Shown: positions 1 to 5,280 of the stretch, piece after piece | Numbering within the stretch: the first letter of the stretch is position 1 | Layout of the letters: the number at the start of each line of letters is the position of its first letter | Assembly: GCA_002170355.2 (NCBI GenBank) | Contig: NHET02000135.1 | Span: 15,487 to 20,766 of the forward strand | Source of the DNA: Gammaproteobacteria bacterium TMED92 | Lineage (GTDB): Bacteria > Pseudomonadota > Gammaproteobacteria > Pseudomonadales > Azotimanducaceae | DNA length: 5,280 nt | Direction: 5' to 3' | Translations under genes and position numbers: made by a program | The notes under the pieces: generated by a model | The model's input: only the letters and a program-made list of their open reading frames with translations | Database searches by the model: none | What the model was told of the DNA's origin: nothing

Positions 1-317
1 GCATAACGATGAATGGCCGTGTCACCGAGCAACCGTGCCACCTGATCTGCACCAGTTGGTGTCATGGTCGTCACTAACACTTGCCGGCTCGGATAGCGCT
101 CTGCGATACGCCGTATCAACGGTGCTGCGGCAATGACCTCGCCTGCCGAAACCGCGTGAAACCAAATTACCGGACGCGCATCCGCTACCTCTACAACGCC
201 TAAGCGCTCGCCAATGCGCCGCCGATAGGCCGGTTCTATCCTACCCCGCCACCACAGCCTGACTAACACAAGCGGAGTGGCCAACCACAACAGCGTACGA
301 TACAAACGCAAAGCCAT
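1..317 (-). CDS. waaA: 3-deoxy-D-manno-octulosonic acid (Kdo) transferase, N-terminal part, cut by the window edge
   Basis: WaaA (KdtA) transfers Kdo from CMP-Kdo to lipid IVA at the cytoplasmic face of the inner membrane, the step that commits lipid A to carrying a core. I translated 105 codons from the ATG at 317. Residues 5-22 (LYRTLLWLATPLVLVRLW) form the usual hydrophobic N-terminal anchor. RRRIGERLG at 32-40 and the block IWFHAVSAGEV at 51-61 are family hallmarks; Glu60 in HAVSAGE matches the catalytic base Glu60 of E. coli WaaA. VTTMTPTGADQV at 82-93 is also typical. The rest of the GT-B fold, including the CMP-Kdo-binding domain, lies beyond the left edge. The start is 7 bp after the stop of the kinase-like gene on the same strand, so the two are probably co-transcribed. 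A GTG two codons upstream (323) is a possible alternative start. The Shine-Dalgarno sequence is weak (GAG about 10 nt before ATG). Product assignment is confident; only the N-terminal third or less of the protein is visible. Confidence 0.93.
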   Translation of the reverse strand, partial: MALRLYRTLLWLATPLVLVRLWWRGRIEPAYRRRIGERLGVVEVADARPVIWFHAVSAGEVIAAAPLIRRIAERYPSRQVLVTTMTPTGADQVARLLGDTAIHRY

Positions 318-324
318 TGGCACG

Positions 325-981
325 TTACTCGGTGGCTAAACCGGTGAATTGCGCGTGCGCTGCTGCCACCCAACGCCCAAGCGCCGCGCCTTCCGCTGCC
401 GTGAGTATTGGCGCTACTTCAACCACGCGAGTGGCACTACCGTAATGCTTAGTTTGGTGCGGCGCGCACAACACCAGACAGGGCAACCGGCTCTGCTTTG
501 CGGCAAACACCGCGGCTCTTGGGTCACCAATAGAGCCGAATCCCTGATCCGCCACTATTAGCATTGCCGCGTTGCGCACAGCACGCTCCAAGCGGTTCTG
601 CAAATGCGCCTGATACTCACTCATGCCGTTAAACGGCAATGTTCGTTGTTGTTCGGGCGTTTCGCCTCGGGCCTCGCTTGCGGACACCGCAGTCTCAGCC
701 GCAACCGTGTAAGTGGGCCATTGTGTCACCGCCAAAATGTCCAAACTTACGCCACGTTGCTGCAGTTGTTGTCGCAACTCAAGGCCAGCTTCGTCGTCTC
801 CAACAAACCCCATAAGCGAGCAGATATGGCCCAAGTCTACGAGCAGAGAAGCGATTTGCGCAGCCGCTGCAGGTGCGCCTCGACCATCTAATGCCGAAAT
901 CGTAGCCACATCACCAACCACCAGAGTATGGCCATTTGGATGATCCACCACGTCAACTTTTGGATTCAAAAATCCGCTCAC
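325..981 (-). CDS. Truncated PfkB/ribokinase-fold protein related to the HldE (RfaE) heptose kinase domain, probably not an active kinase
   Basis: HldE's N-terminal domain phosphorylates D-glycero-beta-D-manno-heptose 7-phosphate for LPS core synthesis. Numbering here is from the GTG at 981 (218 aa). Family-like pieces appear in order: first strand LVVGD (20-24); GAPAAAAQIASLLVDLG (35-51) where HldE has its GGAANVA..IASLG helix; MGFVGDDEAG (57-66); ADQGFGSI (144-151) in place of HldE SDYAKGAL; and VLCAPHQTKHYGSAT (170-184) in place of VLIDPKGTDFERYRGAT. The chain stops soon after VVEVAP, where HldE has LLTPN. Missing are the sugar-lid segment (about 25 residues between strand 1 and the GG helix), the GAGD anion-hole/catalytic-Asp motif, the ATP-binding C-terminus and any nucleotidyltransferase domain. 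The frame has no internal stop. Start choice: an in-frame TAA at 999-997 rules out upstream starts. The TTG at 996 has no ribosome binding site, whereas the GTG at 981 has AGAGG (991-987) 5 nt upstream. It leads into waaA with a 7 bp gap. Kinship is inferred from recalled HldE sequence; function is unknown. Confidence 0.72.
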   Translation of the reverse strand: MSGFLNPKVDVVDHPNGHTLVVGDVATISALDGRGAPAAAAQIASLLVDLGHICSLMGFVGDDEAGLELRQQLQQRGVSLDILAVTQWPTYTVAAETAVSASEARGETPEQQRTLPFNGMSEYQAHLQNRLERAVRNAAMLIVADQGFGSIGDPRAAVFAAKQSRLPCLVLCAPHQTKHYGSATRVVEVAPILTAAEGAALGRWVAAAHAQFTGLATE

Positions 982-1007
982 ACTGGCCTCTGGCAATTAG
1001 TCGCTGC

Positions 1008-1016
1008 AGTCTAGCA
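1008..1016 (-). promoter_or_regulatory. Possible extended -10 promoter for the kinase-like gene and waaA
   Basis: Read on the minus strand this is TGCTAGACT, matching the extended -10 form TGnTAnnnT. No good -35 hexamer lies 16-18 nt upstream, which extended -10 promoters can tolerate. The predicted transcription start near 1001 would give about a 20 nt leader holding the AGAGG ribosome binding site and the GTG start at 981. It would leave only about 5 nt before the TTG at 996, which favours the GTG. This is prediction from a short motif only. Confidence 0.35.
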
Positions 1017-1019
1017 GGG

Positions 1020-1049
1020 TTAGCAACCACTGAGCGCTGACGCTATCAT
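1020..1049 (+). promoter_or_regulatory. Possible sigma-70-like promoter for lpxL
   Basis: TTAGCA (1020-1025) and TATCAT (1044-1049) are separated by 18 bp in the divergent gap between the LPS unit and lpxL. TATCAT is close to the TATAAT consensus, while the -35 is poor. Transcription from this box would begin around 1056-1057, almost exactly at the lpxL ATG, implying a leaderless or nearly leaderless message. There is no recognisable Shine-Dalgarno sequence before the ATG, which fits but does not prove this. Confidence 0.33.
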
Positions 1050-1056
1050 CGCCGCA

Positions 1057-1971
1057 ATGCCCGCTTCTAACTCCTTTAGCTTTAGCATGCTTGCTCCAAA
1101 ATACTGGCTGAGCTGGTTGCTGGTGGGCTGCGCCTGGATTATCGCTCGCATGCCTCTGAGTTGGGTGTTAGCCCTGGGCCGCGGCTTTGGTCACCTTGCA
1201 TTTTATGCAGCCAATTCACGACGGCGTATTGCCGAGGTCAACATCAAGCTGTGTTTCCCCGAACTGACTGACACCCAACGTGCTCGAATGGTTAAAGACA
1301 ATTTATTGCATACCGGCATGGGGTTGGCCGAAGCCACCATCCCTTGGATGAATCCGCAGCGGGATCTGCGCCCACACATGACCCTCACCGGGCTAGAGCA
1401 CCTTCAAGCGGCGCAGTCAGCGGGTCAGGGCGTGCTGCTATTGGGCGGACACTACACCTGCATCGACATTACCTGCCAACCGCTGGGCGATCAGGATATG
1501 GATGTGATGTATCGACAGAACAAGAACTTGGTTTGGGAATGGTTACAAGTCCGCGGCCGACAGCGCTTCTTCGGCGAGGTGGTTGAGCGCGGCGATGTGC
1601 GCAAAACTCTGCGCCTGCTCAAGTCTGGGCGGACGCTGTGGTATGCACCGGATCAAGACTATGGGCGCAAGCATTCCGTATTTGCGCCGTTTTTTAACAT
1701 TCCTACGGCCACCATCCGCGCCACCTCGCGGTTCGCCAACGCCAACAACTCTAAGGTTCTTATGGTGAGCGTATACCGGGACAACCATCGTGCGCATTGG
1801 TCATTGGACTTTAGTCCAGTGCTTGAACACTTTCCGAGCGGCGACGACCTTACTGACGCACGACACATTAACGAGTTATTAGAGCAAGAAATTCGCAAGC
1901 ATCCTGAGCAATACCTGTGGGTGCACCGCCGTTTCAAAACCCGACCAGATGACACCCCGTCGGTATATTGA
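1057..1971 (+). CDS. lpxL: Kdo2-lipid IVA acyltransferase (LpxL/HtrB family lipid A biosynthesis lauroyltransferase)
   Basis: Late acyltransferase that moves a fatty acyl chain from acyl-ACP onto Kdo2-lipid IVA at the cytoplasmic face of the inner membrane. The 304 aa length matches E. coli LpxL (306 aa). Residues 16-50 contain the hydrophobic membrane-anchoring helix (YWLSWLLVGCAWIIARMPL onward). NIKLCFPEL (62-70) is a family motif. GGHYTCIDI (130-138) supplies the HX4D/E catalytic pair as His132 and Asp137, the same positions as the His/Glu pair of E. coli LpxL. YAPDQDYG and the C-terminal QYLWVHRRFKTRP, with a terminal PSVY resembling PSRY, complete the match. The ATG at 1057 puts APKYW at residues 13-17, aligning exactly with HPRYW of E. 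coli LpxL, so this start is preferred over the ATG at codon 11 although no ribosome binding site is visible. It is divergent from the waaA unit and 51 bp upstream of argE. The family call is firm; LpxL rather than the LpxM or LpxP paralogue, and the chain length transferred, are less certain. Confidence 0.92.
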   Translation: MPASNSFSFSMLAPKYWLSWLLVGCAWIIARMPLSWVLALGRGFGHLAFYAANSRRRIAEVNIKLCFPELTDTQRARMVKDNLLHTGMGLAEATIPWMNPQRDLRPHMTLTGLEHLQAAQSAGQGVLLLGGHYTCIDITCQPLGDQDMDVMYRQNKNLVWEWLQVRGRQRFFGEVVERGDVRKTLRLLKSGRTLWYAPDQDYGRKHSVFAPFFNIPTATIRATSRFANANNSKVLMVSVYRDNHRAHWSLDFSPVLEHFPSGDDLTDARHINELLEQEIRKHPEQYLWVHRRFKTRPDDTPSVY

Positions 1972-2000
1972 GTCGAGGTGCGCAGTACTATCCATAGGAC

Positions 2001-2006
2001 TACAAT
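2001..2006 (+). promoter_or_regulatory. Possible -10 box upstream of argE
   Basis: TACAAT lies 16 bp before the TTG start of argE in the 51 bp lpxL-argE gap and matches the TATAAT consensus at five of six positions. No convincing -35 hexamer is found at the proper distance, and I see no terminator after lpxL, so read-through from lpxL is an equally good explanation for argE expression. I found no clear ArgR-box-like dyad here. Confidence 0.22.
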
Positions 2007-2022
2007 GCGCCGCTGTTAAACC

Positions 2023-3204
2023 TTGTCGATATCGCCGGGCAAAGCCGTGTTACCAAAATTTGACAACATGCTGAAACAACTGGTGGCTGAGCCGTCCATC
2101 AGTTCGACCACTGCGGATATTGATCGCAGCAATTTACGGGTGATCGAGCACCTAGCGAACTGGTTGGACGATTTAGGCTTCGCAACCGAACTCATGCCGC
2201 TACCCGACCGCCCAGATAAGGCCAACCTTATCGCAACCTTGGGCGCCAACGGTAAGACCCACCCCGGCGGTCTAGTGTTGGCGGGGCATACCGACACCGT
2301 GCCGGTAGACGAATCGCTATGGCAATCTGATCCTTTTCAATTACGCGACAGCGACCAACGTTTTTACGGTCTTGGCAGTTGCGATATGAAGGGATTTTTT
2401 CCTGTGGCATTACATGCTGCGGCGACTTTTGCCGACAAAAACCTGGCGGCACCACTGACCATTGTCGCCACCTCTGACGAAGAATCTTCTATGGCCGGCA
2501 GTCGCTACCTGGTCGAAAGCGGCACGCCTAAGGCTGATTACGCCATCATCGGTGAGCCTACGGGCATGCAACCCATATATGCACACAAAGGCGTGAGCAT
2601 GATGAGCGTGCAGGTGCACGGTGCCGCCGGCCACTCCTCTGACCCAAGCCTTGGCAACAACGCCTTGGACACCATGCATGCTGTTATGAGCGCGCTGATG
2701 AGCTTCCGCGAGCAATTAGCGCAACAACATCAGCACCCGGGATTCGCAGTCAACGTACCTACGCTTAACCTTGGCTGCATGCGTGCCGGCGATAACCCGA
2801 ATCGAATCTGCGGTCACGCGGAACTACAGATCGACTTACGGCTATTACCGGGCATGGACTCCGAAGCCATCCACAAACAACTTGAGCAGCGTTGTCATGA
2901 CGCAGCAGTCGGATCAAACACCCACGTCACCGTCAGCACCGTGTACCCACCTGTTCCACCATTCGAATCTTCCGCTGAGGGCGCGCTTACCAAAAGCTTA
3001 GCGCAACTCTCGGGTAGAACGCCGGGGACTGTTGCATTTGGCACCGAGGCGCATTTCCTCCAAACCTTGGGTATGCAAACTGTGGTTTGGGGCCCAGGAC
3101 ATATTGATCAGGCCCATCAACCTGACGAGTATCTGGAGCAGAGCCATATTTTACCGGCCATAGACACGCTGCAAAAAGTCATTGGCCAATATTGCCTGAC
3201 ATAA
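2023..3204 (+). CDS. argE: N-acetylornithine deacetylase (M20 family metallohydrolase)
   Basis: ArgE hydrolyses N2-acetyl-L-ornithine to ornithine and acetate in the linear arginine pathway; it is a cytoplasmic di-zinc M20 enzyme. The 393 aa chain is close to the E. coli length (383). The metal and catalytic set is complete: AGHTDTVP (87-94) gives His89 and Asp91; GSCDMKGFF (118-126) gives Asp121; SDEESSMAG (151-159) gives the catalytic Glu153 and ligand Glu154; GEPTG (177-181) gives Glu178; and GHIDQAHQPDEYL (359-371) gives His365. GHSSDP (203-208) marks the dimerisation domain and its active-site His204. PHQ- and E. coli-type signatures such as YGLGSCDMKGF and AHQPDEYL favour ArgE over DapE. 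An in-frame TAA at 2017-2019 limits the start; TTG at 2023 is the first usable codon and GTG at 2047 the main alternative, neither with a strong ribosome binding site. The LPKF segment at 10-13 aligns with the E. coli N-terminus (LPPF), so the ATG at codon 16 is too far in. It is followed after 81 bp by argA. Confidence 0.94.
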   Translation: MSISPGKAVLPKFDNMLKQLVAEPSISSTTADIDRSNLRVIEHLANWLDDLGFATELMPLPDRPDKANLIATLGANGKTHPGGLVLAGHTDTVPVDESLWQSDPFQLRDSDQRFYGLGSCDMKGFFPVALHAAATFADKNLAAPLTIVATSDEESSMAGSRYLVESGTPKADYAIIGEPTGMQPIYAHKGVSMMSVQVHGAAGHSSDPSLGNNALDTMHAVMSALMSFREQLAQQHQHPGFAVNVPTLNLGCMRAGDNPNRICGHAELQIDLRLLPGMDSEAIHKQLEQRCHDAAVGSNTHVTVSTVYPPVPPFESSAEGALTKSLAQLSGRTPGTVAFGTEAHFLQTLGMQTVVWGPGHIDQAHQPDEYLEQSHILPAIDTLQKVIGQYCLT

Positions 3205-3231
3205 ACTGTGCAGCTTGGAATACTTGTTACA

Positions 3232-3259
3232 GCAGCAACGCTGCATTTAGTCGTAAAAT
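3232..3259 (+). promoter_or_regulatory. Small hairpin and possible -10 box in the argE-argA gap
   Basis: The 81 bp gap holds GCAGC-AAC-GCTGC (3232-3244), a 5 bp stem with a 3 nt loop followed by ATTTAG rather than a T-run, so it is too weak to call a terminator. TAAAAT (3254-3259) resembles a -10 box and would start transcription near 3266, giving a leader of about 20 nt before the argA TTG. No good -35 is present at 17 bp. A separate argA-ilvD promoter here is possible but unproven. Confidence 0.22.
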
Positions 3260-3285
3260 ACTCACACTGAATCTGGACGTTTCAC

Positions 3286-4590
3286 TTGAACAACCTAGCG
3301 CGCTATACAAGTTGGTTCCGAGGCTCTACGCCTTATATCAGCGCCCACCGCGGTAAGACCTTTGTGGTGTTCCTTGGCGGTGACGCCTTGGCACACGGCA
3401 ATTTAGTGAACATCGTCCACGACTTAGCCCTACTGAACGTGCTTGGAGTAAAGCTCGTTGTAGTGCATGGCGGGCGTCCACAACTCAACGACGCCTTGGC
3501 CGCGAGCGAGTTCCACAACGGCCGTCGCATTACCTCGGCAACGCAAATGCGCAAGATCACTGAGATCTACGGCGCATTGCGCGCCGACTTGGAAGCATTG
3601 TTCTCTACCGGCCTACCAAACACGCCGCTGCATAAAGTCGAAATCAACCTCGTGTCTGGCAACTTTGTTGCCGCGCAACCCTTGGGCATAGTGGATGGTG
3701 TCGACCATCAATGCACTGGTCGCCTGCGCAGTGCGAACCTAAACGCCATGCAAAAACTACTGGACACTGATGCGATTGTTTTGCAGTCGCCTGTTGGGTT
3801 CTCTACTTCCGGGCAGGCGTTCAACTTGGCGGCCGAGGAGCTTGCGGCTGAATTAGCCATAGCACTGCATGCCGACAAGCTGATCATGTTCAATGATCCC
3901 GGCGAGCTTACCGATAACAACAAACAACGCTTAAGCCGCATAACTCCCGCAAACCTTAGTCAACGCTGCGGCGAACTGGAGACCGTGACCGCCGCCCGTT
4001 GTCGGGCATTAGCCGACGCCACATTTAGGGGGGTGGAGCGCGGTCACTTGATCGCTTTCGCAGCAGACGGCGCATTGCTGCAAGAGCTATTTACCGCAGA
4101 TGGTATCGGTACCCAAGTCTCGAACAAAAACGAAGAATTGACGCGCTCAGCGCGCCTTGAGGACGTCGCAGATATCGTCGAGATCATTCGCCCACTTGAA
4201 GAGGACGGTGTTCTGGTACCGCGTTCAAGAACCAAACTTGAACAAGAAATCGAACACTTTGTGATCGCGGAACTAGACGGCGTCGTGGTCGGCTGTTGTG
4301 CGGTTTACCCCTGTGAAAATACCGCAGAGTTGGCTTGTGTGGCGGTACATGAGCACTATCGGCATCAATACAGTGACATAGGTATCGGCAGTGCTTTGCT
4401 CGAGGCGGCAGAGCGATCCGCAGTGCAGCGAGGGGCGAACAGCCTGTTCGTATTGACTACCCAAACCCAAGAATGGTTTGTTGCGCGAGGCTTCGAGACA
4501 GCCGACGTGGAATCTCTGCCCAACGACAAACAATCACTTTATAACTGGCAGCGTGGCTCCGCGGTGCTGCAAAAAACACTCAACCCATAG
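3286..4590 (+). CDS. argA: Amino-acid N-acetyltransferase (N-acetylglutamate synthase), classical bifunctional-fold ArgA
   Basis: ArgA acetylates L-glutamate with acetyl-CoA, the first step of arginine synthesis; in this family arginine feedback-inhibits through the N-terminal domain. At 434 aa it is close to E. coli ArgA (443). The amino-acid-kinase-like domain covers about residues 15-285, with PYISAHRGKTFVVFLGGDA (16-34) and LVVVHGGRPQL (57-67) as clear signatures. The GNAT domain covers about 290-434. Its acetyl-CoA loop region is YSDIGIGSALLEAAE (362-376), followed by the ArgA hallmarks LTTQTQEWFVARGF (390-403) and YNWQRGSAVLQKTL (419-432). The start is TTG at 3286: an in-frame TGA at 3268-3270 excludes longer forms, a GGA at 3275-3277 is a weak ribosome binding site, and the N-terminus then lines up with known ArgA proteins (residues before PYI.aHR). 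It sits 81 bp after argE and 12 bp before ilvD. The ArgA identity is secure; the exact start is moderately so. Confidence 0.95.
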   Translation: MNNLARYTSWFRGSTPYISAHRGKTFVVFLGGDALAHGNLVNIVHDLALLNVLGVKLVVVHGGRPQLNDALAASEFHNGRRITSATQMRKITEIYGALRADLEALFSTGLPNTPLHKVEINLVSGNFVAAQPLGIVDGVDHQCTGRLRSANLNAMQKLLDTDAIVLQSPVGFSTSGQAFNLAAEELAAELAIALHADKLIMFNDPGELTDNNKQRLSRITPANLSQRCGELETVTAARCRALADATFRGVERGHLIAFAADGALLQELFTADGIGTQVSNKNEELTRSARLEDVADIVEIIRPLEEDGVLVPRSRTKLEQEIEHFVIAELDGVVVGCCAVYPCENTAELACVAVHEHYRHQYSDIGIGSALLEAAERSAVQRGANSLFVLTTQTQEWFVARGFETADVESLPNDKQSLYNWQRGSAVLQKTLNP

Positions 4591-4591
4591 C

Positions 4592-4595
4592 AGGA
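4592..4595 (+). promoter_or_regulatory. Shine-Dalgarno sequence of ilvD
   Basis: AGGA is followed by 7 nt to the ilvD ATG at 4603 and lies directly after the argA TAG stop (4588-4590). It is the clearest ribosome binding site in the window and fixes the ilvD start. Its position inside a 12 bp intergenic gap leaves no room for a separate promoter, so ilvD must be read from upstream or from a promoter within argA. Confidence 0.75.
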
Positions 4596-4602
4596 AAAAC
4601 AA

Positions 4603-5280
4603 ATGGCGGACGAACGCCCCTATAGCAGTTTGGTTGTTGATGGCATCGAGCAAGCGCCCAGCCGGGCCATGCTCTACCCCACCGGCTTTACAAAAGAAGA
4701 CTTCAGTAAGCCGCAAATCGGCATCGCGTCTACTTGGAGCATGGTGACACCCTGCAACATGCACATTAACGAACTCGCCGAGGCGGCTGCGATGGGCGCA
4801 GATGAGGCCGGTGCCAAATCCGTACTGTTTAATACTATTACTGTGTCAGACGGAATCTCTATGGGTACCCCAGGCATGCGCTACTCGTTAGTATCGCGGG
4901 AAGTCATCGCTGACTCTATTGAGACCGTCGTCGGCGCCCAAGGCTTCGACGGCTTTGTTGCCATTGGTGGTTGCGACAAGAACATGCCCGCTTGCGGCAT
5001 TGCTATCGCGCGAATGAATCGTCCGAGTGTCTTTGTCTATGGCGGTACTATTTTGCCTGGTGAGCAGCGCCGGGACATTGTTTCAGTGTTCGAAGCAGTG
5101 GGCGGCCATGCTGCAGGCAACGTTTCAGACATTGAGCTCCAAGAAGTAGAGGCCACGGCAATCCCGGGACCAGGATCCTGCGGCGGCATGTATACCGCCA
5201 ATACTATGGCGTCTTCTATGGAAGCACTGGGCCTGTCGTTACCCAATAGCTCGGCGCAAAACGCGATAAGCGAAGCCAAG
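4603..5280 (+). CDS. ilvD: Dihydroxy-acid dehydratase, N-terminal part, cut by the window edge
   Basis: IlvD dehydrates 2,3-dihydroxy-isovalerate and 2,3-dihydroxy-3-methylvalerate to the 2-keto acid precursors of valine, leucine and isoleucine. I translated 226 codons from the ATG; the C-terminal half is outside the window. Visible motifs are [12 protein letters not shown] (23-34), [19 protein letters not shown] (40-58), [20 protein letters not shown] (76-95), [10 protein letters not shown] (98-107), [11 protein letters not shown] (121-131), [14 protein letters not shown] (140-153) and [15 protein letters not shown] (188-202). Cys51, Cys124 and Cys193 fit the three ligands of the [2Fe-2S] branch of the IlvD/Edd family; the E. 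coli-type [4Fe-4S] enzyme has no cysteine at the first site (VPGH in place of TPCN). Asp83 and Asp125 fit the Mg2+ ligands and Lys126 the carbamylated lysine. A related sugar-acid dehydratase is the main alternative, but [12 protein letters not shown] and the following block are typical of true dihydroxy-acid dehydratases. Gene order argA-ilvD with a 12 bp gap suggests co-transcription. Confidence 0.94.
   Translation, partial: MADERPYSSLVVDGIEQAPSRAMLYPTGFTKEDFSKPQIGIASTWSMVTPCNMHINELAEAAAMGADEAGAKSVLFNTITVSDGISMGTPGMRYSLVSREVIADSIETVVGAQGFDGFVAIGGCDKNMPACGIAIARMNRPSVFVYGGTILPGEQRRDIVSVFEAVGGHAAGNVSDIELQEVEATAIPGPGSCGGMYTANTMASSMEALGLSLPNSSAQNAISEAK

Noticed and set aside
349..943. Plus-strand open frames at 349-561, 604-891 and 713-943
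   Set aside because: They lie antisense to the kinase-like gene, overlap each other in different frames, are rich in Arg, Cys and Ser as expected for shadow frames, and match no family I recognise. The minus-strand frame has family-like motifs and operon spacing.
325..981. Calling this gene a functional hldE or rfaE1
   Set aside because: The product lacks the GAGD catalytic motif, the ATP-binding C-terminus and the nucleotidyltransferase domain, so assigning heptose kinase activity would mislead.
1972..2022. ArgR operator or terminator in the lpxL-argE gap
   Set aside because: No TGAATnnnnATTCA-like dyad and no GC-rich stem with a T-run is visible. CTATCCATAG (1988-1997) has only 4 bp arms and is likely chance. 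The argE-argA gap also shows no clear ArgR box.
3232..3244. Rho-independent terminator after argE
   Set aside because: The stem is only 5 bp with a 3 nt loop and is followed by ATTTAG, not a T-run. I kept it only as a weak hairpin note.
4534..4877. Minus-strand open frames at 4534-4764 and 4674-4877 across the argA-ilvD junction
   Set aside because: They are antisense to strongly supported argA and ilvD coding sequence, with no family match and no ribosome binding site evidence.
1..5280. Mobile elements, CRISPR arrays, tRNA/rRNA genes, tandem repeats, horizontally acquired island
   Set aside because: I saw no terminal inverted repeats, repeat-spacer pattern, structural RNA signature or transposase/integrase motif, and composition and coding density look uniform.

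Overview
The window reads as chromosomal DNA of a Gram-negative bacterium, most likely a gammaproteobacterium. It carries two lipid A/LPS inner-core genes (waaA and an lpxL-type acyltransferase). It also has an ArgA with the two-domain build (amino-acid-kinase fold plus GNAT) typical of gamma- and some betaproteobacteria, next to an ArgE deacetylase. Base composition looks moderately GC-rich and even throughout. I see no mobile element, tRNA, rRNA, CRISPR array or phage feature. The taxonomic call is an inference from gene content.

Layout. On the minus strand, 981 to 1 holds an LPS unit: a short PfkB/ribokinase-like gene resembling the heptose kinase half of HldE but truncated, then 7 bp later the start of waaA (Kdo transferase), which runs off the left edge. 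A short divergent control region (about 982-1056) separates this from the plus strand. There lpxL (lipid A lauroyltransferase type) is followed by argE (N-acetylornithine deacetylase), argA (N-acetylglutamate synthase) and the first 226 codons of ilvD (dihydroxy-acid dehydratase), which runs off the right edge. The largest non-coding gap is 81 bp, so there is no gene-free stretch of 300 bp.

Function. waaA and lpxL act in consecutive stages of Kdo2-lipid A assembly: WaaA adds Kdo to lipid IVA, and LpxL then acylates the Kdo2 product at the inner face of the inner membrane. argA and argE catalyse the first and fifth steps of the linear, acetylated route to ornithine and arginine. ilvD follows argA by only 12 bp and has a good ribosome binding site, so arginine and branched-chain amino acid synthesis are probably linked on one transcript.

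Most of the window is ordinary core metabolism. The item most worth a second look is the truncated HldE-like protein at 325-981. It keeps the Rossmann-like core of the sugar kinase but lacks the sugar-lid segment and the whole C-terminal catalytic and ATP-binding part, yet it sits as an intact reading frame directly upstream of waaA. Secondary points are the TTG starts of argE and argA, a possible leaderless lpxL transcript, and an IlvD that looks like the three-cysteine [2Fe-2S] type.
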